A stretch of DNA of 64,000 nucleotides, from positions 8,672,355-8,736,354 of the forward strand of contig OZ017767.1 of the NCBI GenBank assembly GCA_963969345.1, written 5' to 3'. The stretch is from Turbatrix aceti. Its lineage: Eukaryota; Nematoda; Chromadorea; Rhabditida; Panagrolaimidae. The notes under the pieces are model-generated. The model saw nothing but the letters and a program-made list of their open reading frames with translations. It made no database searches and was not told the DNA's origin. The translations under genes were made by a program, and so were the position numbers. Shown here one piece after another: positions 23,153-42,650 of this stretch. Within the stretch, counting starts at the first letter, position 1; every line of letters starts with the position of its first letter.

Positions 23153-23926
23153 GATCTGATTCTTTGATCAAAAAAGAATATTTTTTTCTGAACACAGCGA
23201 AAGCGCAGTTTTGTGCCTTGATTTACTTTTTTTTCACTTGCCTGTACACATTCCAAAGCTGGAGATATTTTAATAAATATAAAATATCGAGAACTGGGTC
23301 TTGAAACGAACTTTTTTTGTATGTAATTGTGTTTAATTTTAGTTTTGTGATTTGTAACTCCATTAACGCACAAAGTTACCATGTTACTCCAGTTAATAAT
23401 TGATACACAAATGAGTTTTTGAACGATTTTCGAGCTGGGCGCGCATTTGCGATATTTTTATTTCGGTATCTTTTTTAGGTCTAAAATTTATGTTTTTCTT
23501 TTTTGAAGCAATTCTAAGGATTTCACTATACTCATCGTATTTTATTACCAGTTTTTTTACCCCAAACGTTAAGAGCGTGCAGTTTTTTTTTATCATTCTT
23601 ACTCAATCAGTGTACAAAAAAACTAAAAAAGCGTCCTAAAAATTTTGTAATTTTTTGGTTTTCGAAATTTACGAGGCGTTTCAGTTTTTATAGGCACAAA
23701 ATTGGTTGAGGCAAAGAAGGTATCTTTTTTTTCGGCAAAGCTATCTGCGCGCTGAAAAACAACTTCGGTGCACGGAAAAAAATTTTTTTTTAATTAATTT
23801 TTTTTATGCATAAAATAAATAAAAAATTTTACATCTTTATCCTTTTTTTTGTTTCAGCAGAACTTTTTTAATTTTCAACTTTTTTATAAATTTTATTAAA
23901 ATCAACAAAATGCAAAACTCCTTCAG
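23153..23926. other. Convergent 3' intergenic region
   Basis: It separates the stops of the propeller gene (+) and DIMT1 (-). It is AT-rich, with CAGTTTTT motifs and possible poly(A) signals on both strands. No gene seen. Confidence 0.6.
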
Positions 23927-30621
<6,695 letters not shown>

Positions 30622-33600
30622 ATGTTTTCCTGGCTCACGGGCAATAATACCAAGAAGAAGGATCAGGAGGTTGGTTTTATTTTGGAAGCATTTCAATAAG
30701 GACTGACGTCGTACAGTTTTTTTTACATAAATTTGAAAAAAACTTTTTAAAAAAGATTTTTTTTAAATCTTTTTTTTTTTAAAAGAAGTTATTCAAAAAT
30801 TGTACACAACTCAGCGAGACAATTTTTTTTATTTATTTTAAAAAATTAGCGAATTTGTTGATTCTGTAACAGTCTTTTTAGACAATTTTTATGAAAAATT
30901 TTTTAACTCCATTCATCGTTAAATTTTTTTTTAACGATGAATCATCAACCACAAAAGTCGAAATGAACCCCAGCAGTTAAAAAAATCATGATAAGTAGTC
31001 ATCTGCCTTTTTTTTTACCCCTCTGAAGAAGCGTAGGTAACGTAGATGGCTATGACGAATCGCCCGCTGATATATCGGACAGGAAAATATTTAGAAAAAA
31101 AATAGGAGAGGACGATTGATTCACCACCGCAACCAACGATTATTCTGGTTATACCGGTGAAGTGAGGTCAGACCAGGTAGATTGACTGAATTCCACGTTG
31201 TCGATTGAAACACGCGCTTTGCATGCGTTGGTCGCCACTAAATACCCTGTGTTTAAAATTCTTCGTGTGTTAAAAAAAATTCTAAACACCGGACGGTTGG
31301 TTGATCAACGCGCTTTTTTTTCTATCCTGTGTTGTTGTAGTCACTGACGCGGAAAGCAGTATTAATACAAGACACAAAAGACCGAGACTGAGGTCGAGGG
31401 TTATCATGGTGAACTATTTTTTTCTCTTTATTTCTTTTCAATTCGGTAGTTTTTGGGCAAACGATGAGTATTTATCAATTTAAAATTTTTTTTAAATTTT
31501 ATTTTGAAGTGGGTTGATGAGTTTATTTATTTCAATTCAATTTGTACCGTATAGTTCAATTTTTTTAAATGTATTTCGAACACAGTTTTTTGTGACTAAT
31601 TAAATGGCATGACAACTCTCGACCTAACATAAGATCGATGCTGAGGTTGAGAGTTTTCAGGGTGAACATTTTTTTATTTTTATTTTTAGCAATCACGGAA
31701 AATCCTAAAAATCTTCAGCAGTTTAAAATTTTTTTTAGGGTGGGATTATGCTTTTTTGAACATGAACGCAACATATATATTTTTTGTGTAACGGCGGAAG
31801 CTATATTAAAAAATGTTCTAAATTTCTTTTTGGGGTAGTTTGATGCTTTTTTTGTCTAAAAACATTTTTCCGGGCGACAGTTTTTTTTTGGTTCTTGACG
31901 AAAGCAGTAAAAAATCATGCTATGATGTGATTAGACATTTTGTTTTTGTTTCCGGCCGTCAAAACACCGCACTCCGCTCATTTAGACTTTATCAAGCGTT
32001 CTTGAAAAATGATCAGCTAAAGAAATAATATTAAACTGGCCGTCCCAGGTGCCCAGGAAATTTCCAGCTCGTGCGAAGCACTTTTCTTTCTCATTTGCAC
32101 ATTTTTATCTGGCTTTTTGTCTTTCAAGGCGTAAAATAAGCATTGAATTGAATGAACGCTCATGTCAGTAAAAAAATAAAACTATTCGTCACCTTTTTTT
32201 TCTCATTTTTTTACGAGCGACCAAGGTTAGTGACGTCACCCTGAACGCATCGTCGAAGACATCGATTTATTATCTTGTTGCTCGTTGTTGCTTGCTTGCA
32301 CCCTTGGTTATTTGTTAGCTTTCTGTGGTAACGATCGGCGTGTCAGGTAACGAGGAAAGTTTCTAACGAGACCAGTTTTATCTTTCTATCTATCGATTGA
32401 TCGTGGTTCGGTTTTCCGGCAGCTTGTATGTTGTTTTTTTTAATTTTTTGATTAATTTTGAGATTACCGGGACTCTAAAAAAAGGAAAATCATCGTCATG
32501 AAGTCCATCAGAAATTCTCTCAGCGATATGCTTGGAATTCAGAGGAATCAGAAGGAGGTAAAGTGGACGTATTCGATGATTCAGTTTTTTTAGTATTTTT
32601 TGGGGGTGGAAGGAATAAATTTAACATTTTTTTTAAATTGTTTATAAAAATTAATTTTTGCGTATAATTCTCAGCAGTTATTTATTTAATTTCCGCATGC
32701 ATTCTGGGGTATGTAGTATTTTTGTTGAACGCCTTGAACACAAGTGCATAATCAATCGATGAGTGTAACGCGCTAGCATTTAGCAGTATTCCTTGATTTT
32801 GTGCTTGTCTTGATTGAATGAATTGAGAGAAAAGTTGTTGTCTTTTTTGCCGGAAAAAAAAGGATGCATCGACGCGAGCGATTGTTTCTGTCTGAAAATT
32901 TGTGTTATGCATTGAAGAAAAAAAGAAATAAAAAAAATAAAAAATTTTTTTGTGTTGTATGAAAAAATTTATCAAAAAACTACCTCTTTCTGTTTTATCT
33001 AATTTTTTAAGCGCAGACAAATGATTTGTGACAGTATTTCGTTTTTTTTTTAAATTGTTGTGTTTTATGAAATCAGTTTATCTTCAAAGTATACAGTTTT
33101 TTTATGTTAAGGCTGTCCAAGTTCAGCACTGGGAGTTTTTTGGAGGACGGTAATGAAAATGAGCGGGCTCTGCCATTCGCCTTTTGGCGTTTGGGGAACT
33201 CCGTCATTTTGCTGCTTTTTGCAGTTTTTTTTAAAAGCGCTGGATGGCTTTGAAAAAGGAAAAATTATTATACAGTGTAATAGCGTCTTCATTGTTTCCG
33301 AAGACGTCTTCAGATCGTCTCCGGAGTCGAAGCCATTTGGAAAAAATCTATCGCTTCCATTTTCATTTGTCTGGCTTTACAATTTGCGACTAAAATTCAT
33401 AAATAGATGTATAAACGCAGCGCTCACTCAGTTTTTTTATGTTTGGGTTCGTAAAACTTTTCGAACATTTTTTAAGTCGCGAAATGTTATCTTCATTAGA
33501 TACATGCGAAGGTTTATGAAAATTTGTTAAAATGTTTCTGAACAGTTTTAGTAATTTAAAAAAAAGTTGGGAACCAGCTGACAAATCAGTAGTGACGCAA

Positions 33601-35721
33601 TGTGATGTGTCTTTCACCGTGGTATTGAATCAGCCATGAGTCATGTAAAATGGGGTTTACGAATTTTTGTTTGTTTTTTTTGCTTCTTTGGATGACTCCA
33701 CTTCATACAGTTTTTTTAAACGTCGAAAAAAGGGGTTTCAAATATTCTGCAGGAAAATTTATTTGAAATAAAAATGGAACATACACGATACCAGTTTTTT
33801 TCTAGGTTTTGGAATCTGTAAGCGATGGCCTTCGCAAGATCTACAAGCAGAAACTGCTCCCACTCGAGGAGTACTACAAGTTTCACGACTTCCACTCGCC
33901 CCAACTCGACGATCCCGACTTTACTGCCAAACCGATGATCCTCCTCGTTGGACAGTACTCGACCGGCAAGACCACGTTTATCCGGTACCTCCTCGAACAG
34001 GACTTCCCCGGCATCAGAATCGGTCCCGAACCGACGACAGATCGATTTATTGCTGTTATGTACGGCGACGAAGAATCCGTCGTGCCGGGAAACGCATTGG
34101 TCGTCGATTCGAACAAACAGTTCCGGGCACTGACGAAATTTGGCAACAATTTCCTCAACAGATTCCAGTGCTCGTCGCTGAAGAATGAGGTCCTCCAGAG
34201 CGTGACGATTGTGGATACGCCTGGAATTCTGTCGGGCGAGAAGCAGCGCATCGATCGGGGCTACGATTTCAAGGGAGTTCTCGAGTGGCTGGCGGAACGC
34301 GTTGACAGGATCATCCTGCTTTTTGATGCTCACAAATTGGATATTAGCGATGAATTCAAGCGATGCATCGAGGCTCTGGCCGGGAACGAAGACAAGATCC
34401 GAATCGTGCTCAACAAGGCGGATTTGGTTACCACTTCTCAGCTTATGGTAGGATTTTTGAAAATATTTGTTTTGATCGTTAAAAATGATAAATTACGATT
34501 TTTAGCGAGTATACGGTGCCCTGATGTGGTCGCTTGGCAAAGTGTTCAAAACGCCAGAAGTATCGAGAGTCTACATTGGCAGCTTCTGGGACCAGCCTCT
34601 GCACTTTGACATGAATCGTCGATTGTTCCAGGAAGAACAGCAGGACCTCTTTGCCGATCTTCAGTCCCTGCCGAGGAACGCTGCTCTCCGAAAGCTCAAT
34701 GACCTCATCAAACGCGCTAGACTCGCAAAAGTTCATGCGTATATTATTGCTGAACTCCGCAAGGGCATGCCTACGATGATCGGGAAGGAAAAGAAGAAGA
34801 AGGAACTCATCGCGAAGCTCGATAAAATCTATGAGCAACTCCAGCGCGAGCACAACATCAGTCTGGGCGATTTCCCGGATATCGACAAGATGAGGGAGAA
34901 TCTGCAGAACGCGGACTTTACCAAGTTTAATCCCATCAAGCCGAAGCTGCTCGAGACTGTGGATACCATGTTGTCGACTGATATTGGTAAGTGAATGATT
35001 TTAGTGACCGAACAGTGAATTTTTTTGATCCAGAAAATTTTTTTTTGAAAAACAAAATGTGCAGTGAAGAAATTTGATTTTGATGTTTTGTTCATTTTTT
35101 GGATTTGTTTTGAAATCTAAAAATTCAATTTTTTTTGATTTTTGAAAGTTTTTTCCAAGTTATTCGCAGTTATTTTTTTTAGCAAGATTAATGGCTCAGA
35201 TCCCGAAGGAAGAAGCCGCGGCCGCAGCTGCGTCTCCCGAAACGAACGGCACGTCTGCCAAAGACCGAGAAGCCGTCCATGGAGGAGCCTTCGATCGCGT
35301 GCAGTCCTCGGAAACTCCCTTCGGCTACGGCAAGGGCGAAGGCTTCGATCTCGGCAAAGATGAACCCGAATGGATCGTGACAAAGGATCGGTACAAGTTT
35401 GACGAGCAGTTCGACGACCTCAACCCCGTCGACGGCAAGCTAAATGGACGCGTCGCGAAGGAACACATGCTCAAGTCCAAGCTGCCAAACTCGGTGCTCG
35501 GCAAGATCTGGAAACTCGCGGACGTCGACAAGGACGGCTTCCTCGATGGCGACGAATTCGCGCTCGCCAACTACCTCATCAATCTCAAACTCGAGGGCCA
35601 CGAACTCCCGGCTGAGCTTCCGAGTCATCTCGTGCCGCCCAGCAAGAGGGCACTCCTCGAGGCTGACGGCAAGTCTGACAGCATCACCGGTTCAACGGTG
35701 TACCCGAATCTTGAGTCGTGA
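30622..35721 (+). CDS. EHD (rme-1-like): EHD/RME-1 dynamin-like ATPase, alternative first exons
   Basis: Coding exons are 30622-30669 (MFSWLTGNNTKKKDQE), 33806-34447, 34506-34986 and 35183-35721, giving about 569 residues. The G domain shows P-loop GQYSTGKTTF, switch region EPTTDRF, DTPG and NKAD. Helical and lipid-binding segments follow, then a C-terminal EH domain with the calcium-binding EF loop DVDKDGFLDGDEF and LGKIWKLAD. EHD proteins oligomerise on tubular recycling endosomes, hydrolyse ATP and bind NPF-motif partners; the C. elegans orthologue RME-1 acts in endocytic recycling. The alternative exon at 32498-32557 splices in the same phase. The first exon uses the unusual donor GTTGGT. 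Poly(A) signal AATAAA lies near 35979. Confidence 0.95.
32498..32557 (+). CDS. EHD (rme-1-like): Alternative first coding exon of the EHD gene
   Basis: Twenty codons (MKSIRNSLSDMLGIQRNQKE) begin with ATG and end at a good GTAAAG donor. Both this exon and 30622-30669 end in a Glu codon in phase 0 and can join exon 33806. The two alternatives differ in N-terminal sequence (short Lys-rich versus amphipathic), which in this family affects membrane insertion. A separate upstream promoter is implied. Confidence 0.7.
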
Positions 35722-36687
35722 TTGGTAAGTTTTGGTTCGGCGATTTCGAGATCAGTTTTATGTACGATCAAATTTTTTTTCAGAAACGACACCCGCAATC
35801 AATTCAATTCAAATCAAACGTGCTTGTGCCCTTTTATTTCCTGTTTAAGTCAATTTTATTTATTTAAAAAAAAGTTAATTACTACAAAAAAAGAAGAAAG
35901 AAAATGGCGTGTATTTGCAGCAAAGTAATGTATTGTGCGTCTCCATAATTGTTTGTTTTTTTTTCGCGAATTATTCAATAAAGTTGTAAACTTTTTATTG
36001 ATGCTAATGTTTTTTTGGAAAGGTCAGCAATCTCAGTTTAATTTTCCTTTGATCGAATTAAAGTCACGGCGCTGAATTTTCTGTGAAAAAAAAGACGTAT
36101 AATTTATTTCAATACTTTAACAAATATTTTTCGAGTATTTCCATTGAGAAGGGCAATTAAAAAACATAATGAATTTGGATTAAAAACATGCGGTAAAATG
36201 AGAATATGTTTTTTGTAATCGTCCAAATCTAAAATTACACACGAATTATGTTTATCAGAACTACAAAATTTTGTTGCCAGTGTGGAAAAGAACTCGGCCC
36301 CAATTAGTAGAAAACAGTAGGCTGCAATACGCCAAGCAATTGTGCGTTGATTTTCATTGACGCTTTGTGTAACTGGTTTGAAAAAATCTTTTCCACTTTT
36401 AATCCGCCAAGAAAGCTTAAAACGTAGTTCTAAGAAAATGAATAAGTACAGAAATGTTGTAAGGTATAGCGTGAGATTAAATGGTGTAGAGTTTTGTAAT
36501 TCCAATACTTTTTTGCTGTCCAGGTCCCATATTCGATACAAGTTAGTTATTATATAAAAAATATTTAGTTTTGCTAATAATTTATCCGGATCGTAACCAA
36601 GAAATGTGGCTGCACAGTAATTGCCCAACAACAGCGTTATGGCGACAGAAATAATAGACAATAAAGCGCAGATGATGTACACACTGA

Positions 36688-36915
36688 AAAAAAAAACTGA
36701 CGAATGAAAACGTCAGAATCAGTGAAAACGTTAGAAAAACTGACGATTTGCACAAAATCGTTAGAAAAACTGACGATCGGGGACGTCATGAAATAACTGA
36801 TGATTTTAAAGGAAAATCGTCAGTTTTTTCCTGACGTTTTGAGACAAGTACGCGTTTCACAAATCTTCATTTTTTTTTCTAAGTAAAACGTCAGATTTTT
36901 TCTGACGTTTTATCA
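36688..36915. repeat. Left subterminal repeat array of the CACTA element
   Basis: Multiple copies, in both orientations, of AACGTCAG, ACGTTAGAAAAACTGACGAT and CGTCAGTTTTTTCCTGACG. In known CACTA elements such arrays bind the element-encoded DNA-binding protein. Confidence 0.85.
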
Positions 36916-37082
36916 AATTTTATTTTCATTCTAATACACGTTTTTGCATGTATGTTTTTTGGCAATCCGTCGTTAATAAATCGCCTCTGACATTCTTTGC
37001 ACAATTTTTTTATACATTTGCATAATTTATACTCTATGCGCTTTCTTTCTATCGCTATCAGTTGTTGCCTTTCTCAGCCAGC

Positions 37083-39585
37083 ATGGCTTTTGTTTGTTGC
37101 TTGTGTCAAGAAATTTGTGTATCCCTATCGGACTACTGTAAACACATTAGGTATTTACACCAATTTCCGGCTAACAACGAAGCTTTTACGTGTCACCTTG
37201 GTCACAACTATAGCACGAATGTGTCTGCTACGTTCATTAAGCACCTGCAGAGGCAGCATCGTGATTCATACGTAGACGTTTCCACGCGTGAACACGTAAT
37301 TGCCGAGGACGACGAAGCAGCAGATGATTATTTACATTATAATGTTACGAATGACATCGACGAGAATTTCGATTATACAGAACCAATGGATATTGACATT
37401 GCTGATTCCCGTGACGATAATCCTTGCACAGAAGAATCTGAAGTTTGGTCTACGGTTTGTAACGCGTTCGAACGTATGATGGGAAATTTATTGAATAAAT
37501 ACTTTTCTTCGTTTAATAAATCATCCGGTACAATTAAACAAGCAGAAACTTCCTTCGACGATAGCAATGATTTAATACTCGTTGTTATGGAGTGTTTCCG
37601 TCCTCTGTTTGGCGAACAAGACTATCTCCGTGCTCTCGAATTGGCAGTCGATAAAATTTCTGACTACCGGTCGGCCCACATAAGAAGGAAAAAAACGGCT
37701 GAGAACGAAAACAACTTGCAACCGCGTACTATTATGCTTAATGCGCGTGTGGAACTCGATAAATCAGGACATCCAACTACTAAAAAACAGTCCATGTCAT
37801 ATGTTTCCATTCGAAAAACAGTTTCAAGAATAGCATCATTTCCATCCGTTACGAAATCGTTTTTGTATCCTAGTCAAATACAATGGGACAACTACAGGCC
37901 AGATCATTCGATAAAGAATGAAAGAACACGTTATATTTTTGAGGTATTTATTGTGCTATAATGGTGTGTTATAATTAGTGTAATTATAGAACATACAACA
38001 AGATTGCATTTTGATTCGTCTTTACATGGATGATTTTACCACACGTAACTCAATGGGATCGACGGGACCAACATACAAGATGTGTGGCTGTTATTTTCAG
38101 ATTCTGAACATGAGTACTAGTCTACTCTCGACCTTGGATCACATTTTTCCAATTTTTATAGCCTTTACGCAAGATCTCCATGAAGAACTGGATACTGTGT
38201 TGGAGAACACCATCATCAATGAACTCAATTCGCTGTTCACGGATGGGATCGAAATATCCGGCAAGGTAATATTGATATTTAAAATAAGTGGCAAACTTAT
38301 TCTTGTTGCAGGGAAAATTACCCGTCGTTTTGCACAGCTGTGTAGCCGACAATCTTGGAATTTATGAGTGGTTTGGATTACGGAAAAACTTTGTTTCTGG
38401 CCTCATTTGCAAATACTGCACCATGGATAGCAGTCAGTTTTCCGTCTTCCCTATGCCAGAATCCACAAAACGAACAAGACAATGGTATGAAGACCTGTTT
38501 TCAAGAAATGACGAAGAAGAAATCTTCCACTACAACTACGAAAGATATGCTAATATGAATGCCATTCCGTTATTTCATGTGCAAGACTGCATGTCTTCAG
38601 ACGTAATGCACGACCTCTTGGAGGGTCATCTGCTCTATTTATTTGCGTCCATGTTTCGAGAAGAATACGCTCTATCTAAGCAAAACAGTCACTTGATTCT
38701 AACCACAATTGCAGGATTTAATTATAAAGACTACCACAAGCGCAACAAACCGGGATATATAACTGAAGATTTTCTAAACAAGCCGAAACCACGACAACTG
38801 ACCCGCTATACTGCTAATATGACACTAACATTATCTGCATTGCTGCCCATGATCGCACGAATACATAATTTAACATTTCATGGTAACATATGGAACGCGT
38901 ACTTAAAACTGATACCTATACTTGACATATTACTGGCACCTAACATTACCGAATCGCAACTAACTAACCTGAGAGACAACATTATAACGTATTTAGAAGC
39001 CTACGTTCAGGCCGGAGGGCACATGACTGTAAAGAGCCATTTTCTAACGCATTACGACGATATTATTCGGCAATTCGGTCCCCTACGACACTCTTGGTGT
39101 ATGAGGTTTGAGGGCATGCACACTGTGTTTAAACAATATGCCAATGTTAATCAAAACAGCGTCGATCTGGCACATACGTTGTTAAAACGAGAAATGTTGT
39201 CCAAGACGGCGGTATTCAATCGTATGGAAGATGAAGGTCAGTAATTTTTACATAAATATAATCGATATTAACATTGTTTTCAGCTACGTACATTGATAAT
39301 ATAAGAGCTAAGAATTTTCACAACAATTTTTATAAAAACGCAATAGTGATTGACTCTTTGAACGGCACCATAAGGTTTTGGATTATTCAAAAACTGGAAA
39401 ACTATCCTTATCTAACAGCGAATACTATGGAATTTGTAGAATACAACCAATCAATCTGCTGTTATCAGATTCTACGTACAAACAATCAAGAGGATGTACT
39501 AATTGATATTAATACGCTCGTAATACCGTATTCGGTTCCGTATTATGCTAACAACTGGGTTAAACTACCTTATGACATAAGGTAA
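37083..39585 (+). CDS. CACTA/CMC transposase, 4 exons
   Basis: Exons 37083-37943, 37990-38265, 38312-39236 and 39284-39585 give 787 residues. The N-terminus has a CCLC...CKHIRYLHQ zinc-finger-like segment and a second C...FIKHLQRQH, both C2H2-type. An acidic linker follows. The transposase core has LYMDDFTTRNSMGS (first acidic residue of the RNase-H-like site), ADNLGIYEWFG (second), FVSGLICKYC, SDVMHDLLEGHL, TVKSHFLTHYDDII and GPLRHSWCMRFEGMH, all typical landmarks of the CACTA transposase family. It should cut at the CACTG ends. I started at ATG 37083; the TTG-initiated extension to 37062 is unlikely. Confidence 0.9.
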
Positions 39586-39882
39586 CTTGATTTCTAATTA
39601 TTTTAACGTAAAATCTATTTCTAGTAATTTGCTGTTAATTTAAAACTTTTCTGAATTTTTTATTTTCCCTTTGTTGTATGCGCGGAAAGCAAATTAAGTA
39701 GACACCAAATTTGCCTAACAGTTATTCAATTTTAATTCATGCGATTTTTTTTTGAATATTAGTTAGAAAAAATGCGTGACGTTGGGATTTGTCTGTTACT
39801 GTGCGAACACCACGACAACCGTTTATTCGCTAGGTCTTGGTGACGATGCTACGGTTTTGTTGTATGCGAGTTATTTCTATCG

Positions 39883-42257
39883 ATGTCGCGATCACTTTTC
39901 CTCAGGTTTTTTTCCTTATTTTTAATAGTTCTTTTTCAGATCTCTATCATGAAGCTTGTTGTAGCTCTTGAAATCATCCACCCGTCTTCTATCGAGCCAA
40001 GGGATACGCTAATTGACAAATTCTCTCGTCTTGAAGACGCCTTAACTAAGATGAACGTAGTACTCGGAAATCGTCAGTGCAGTCAACTGGTACGTATTGG
40101 CGAAAAAAACTTATACATGCGAACGCATACTAACTTAATTCTGCATTCCGATTCGGTTTTTCGCATTGAGGACTGTTTGCCTTCGACTCTGCAAAGCTCT
40201 CCTGAACAGTCTTCTTCTTCTTCACCTTTGGCGGCTTCGCAGTCTTCACCTTTGGCGGCTTCACAGTCTTCACTTTTGGCGGCTTCGCAGTCTTCACCTT
40301 TGGCGGCTTCGCAGTCTTCACTTTTGGCGGCTTCGCAGTCTTCACCTTTGGCGGCTTCGCAGTCTTCACCTTTGGCGGCTTCGCAGTCTTCACTTTTGGC
40401 GGCTTCGCAGTCTTCACATTCGGCGGCTTCGCAGTCTTCACATTCGGCGGCTTCGCATTCTTCACATTCGGCGGCTTCGCATTCTTCACGTTCGGCGGCT
40501 ACCAAATCGGCTTCGCAATGTTCGTTATTTGATGATTCAATTGCTTGGCATCCTTCTCTACCACGTTCTCCTCAACACAACGCTCCACATACTGAAAATT
40601 CTTTTGCCACGGCTAGCCATGAGCATGTGTCAGAAAATTTCACATCGCATTCTGCTGCACTCGAAGCAGTAGCGCATCAACCTGGTATGGAGTTTTTTGT
40701 TTTCTAATTTATTTTTTTTTAGCATTTCAACCATCTAAGAAAATTCCACGAACGTCAAGTAGTTTGATGATGCTAGTCGACGTACACGGAATCGAACAGC
40801 GTCTGCTGGCAATCTACAAGGAACTATCTGTCGGCTGGGCTTACATTGACCCATATACGGTATGATATTACGCCAAAATTCACCCCAAAAATTTTTATTA
40901 TAGAGAATTGATTTTGTGAAAGAGTTAGAAAAAGATACCGCTCGAAAATGTGCATTAGGATATCTAGCAAAAACCGATTTCTTCCCAACGGTTGACCTTC
41001 ATACATTTGCACTTGAAACCATTAATTCGTTTATCGTCAAATTTGCACGCAAAAACTACCCCAAACACATTAAACTCGGCACGAACACCATAAAACACCT
41101 TTCAATCTTACTATACGGTAAAACCCAAAACCGTGGTCTCATGGCTGTACCTGCAGCACGCATTCACTCTAAGGACTACCGATCTCGTTGCAAGGCAGCG
41201 AAAAGGGTACCGCCTATACCGCCTATTGCCACGACGACAACGGAATCAGCCAGCTTTACAATTGATATCGCTCTGCGTTGTGATTCGCTGGACAGTTTTG
41301 TAACTGCGTCTCAAAAACTCGATAATCCGGATGCTTTATTACAACTGGTTTCAACCAATTCGTAAGAACATATTTATAATTTGTTTTTGTATCAATTAAT
41401 TTTGTTGCTTATTTTTTAGCGATTTGTTGGCCAAGTATGTCATTGAGTTACGCGAACGACGTGTCGTCATGTCGATCATAAAACAACTCGCAGCCAAGTT
41501 TCCGTTTATTTGTCTGGATCACCGCACTGTAGGTTGTTTTAATCGACAGCAATTTGAACATTACAATTTTTTCAGATTCTGGAAGTCTACAAGAGCTTTT
41601 TGGTAGCGAAACACAAACACGGATGCGATGTCGCTGAATTCTTACGTCAGAGAGAAAAAGCTGCCACCCGTATATTCCAAAATAATCACTCATTGCCGGC
41701 TACTATCGACTTGTCAAACCGAGAACTGACAACAGTTAGTTGCATCATAAATTTTTTGCAATCCGCAACACGACAGAAGTTTACACTACAGCATATTTTA
41801 TTACGTGGCGAAGTTTGTTTGATTTTATTTCTTTTAAATAATGTAAATTTTAAAACAGCTCGGTCAGACTCCTGATATGATTTTGTGCCACGCCAATGGT
41901 TCGCCAATTATCGTCCAAATCGAAAACAAGTACTGGTGTGCGTTTGACGGACAGCTGTTTGAGGTAATGGATGTTTGACAAGCTTGACTAATATAAACTT
42001 GTTGGTTTTTTTTACAGATTCACAATGGGTGCCTGTATGATGCAATTCATACAATGTTCGCCATTTTCTGGATCGCAGACATCAGATATCCTACTTACGG
42101 CGCTGCGTTCTACGAATACATCGAAGCAGTGGGCGATAACGACGCATCGAATCTCACTTCAAGGCACGAGAAATATTCAGTTATCGAATCAACACTCACA
42201 ACGTCGCTAAGTCCACCATTGATTTCTGATACTGACAATCTGACCTCCGCAATCTGA
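39883..42257 (+). CDS. Second CACTA-encoded protein, unrecognised, 7 exons
   Basis: Exons 39883-40684, 40723-40859, 40904-41361, 41420-41528, 41576-41812, 41859-41963 and 42018-42257 all splice in frame to about 695 residues. Visible parts are: a hydrophobic start; a fold of about 90 residues (KLVVALEIIHPSSIEPRDTL); twelve Ser/Ala octapeptides (SPLAASQS and variants); a basic/helical middle (FARKNYPKHIKLGTNTIKHL); and a C-terminal aromatic block (PIIVQIENKYWCAFDGQLFE, IHNGCLYDAIHTMFAIFWIA). No catalytic family is recognised. Its position in the element recalls TnpA of plant En/Spm, which binds subterminal repeats; that analogy is inference. Confidence 0.75.
40216..40503 (+). repeat. In-frame 24 bp minisatellite, 12 units
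   Basis: Unit TCTTCACCTTTGGCGGCTTC-GCAG repeats twelve times with third-position and single-base variants, encoding SPLAASQS, SLLAASQS, SHSAASQS and SRSAAT. The unit has no stop in any frame, which explains the long antisense and alternative frames here. Confidence 0.93.
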
Positions 42258-42464
42258 ACTACTGATTAGATATCCCTTGGCTCGAACAACCTTTAATTCC
42301 CCTGATCTGTCTCCAAATTTTTCTGTGCGTCGTTACGTATTTGTGTTGGTAAATAAGATTAGTAAATATTCTTGTTGAACAATGACGAAAAAAATGATGC
42401 AATGATTGAACAGCAAAACAATAAACCAATATTGGAGACGATTTGCCAAGCGGATTCGGGTAAA

Positions 42465-42650
42465 AACGTCAGTTTTTTTCTGATTTCTTCAATCGTCAGT
42501 TTTTCTAACGAATGCAAAACTGATTTCTTCAATCGTCAGATTTTCTAACGAATGCAAAACTGACTTTTGTAATCGTCAGTTTTTTTCTGACGAATGGGGA
42601 CGTCAGTAAAACTAACGAAAAATCGTCAGTTTTTCTAACGTTTTTTTTTT
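42465..42650. repeat. Right subterminal repeat array of the CACTA element
   Basis: Repeated AATCGTCAGTTTTTCTAACG and AATGCAAAACTGA units end at the A10/T10 terminal repeat. They mirror the left-end array. Confidence 0.85.

Noticed and set aside
33107..33617. Overlapping frames inside the EHD intron
   Set aside because: No splice signals in phase with EHD exons and no motif; AT-rich intron sequence.
33716..34333. 205-codon minus frame across the EHD ATPase exon
   Set aside because: Antisense shadow of a conserved coding exon.
40216..40503. CRISPR-like array
   Set aside because: Units are directly adjacent with no unique spacers, code in frame, and the genome is eukaryotic.
40083..40505. Long antisense frames opposite the 24 bp minisatellite (Glu/Ala/Cys- and Lys/Pro-rich)
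   Set aside because: The 24 bp unit has no stop in any frame, so these are shadows of the repeat.
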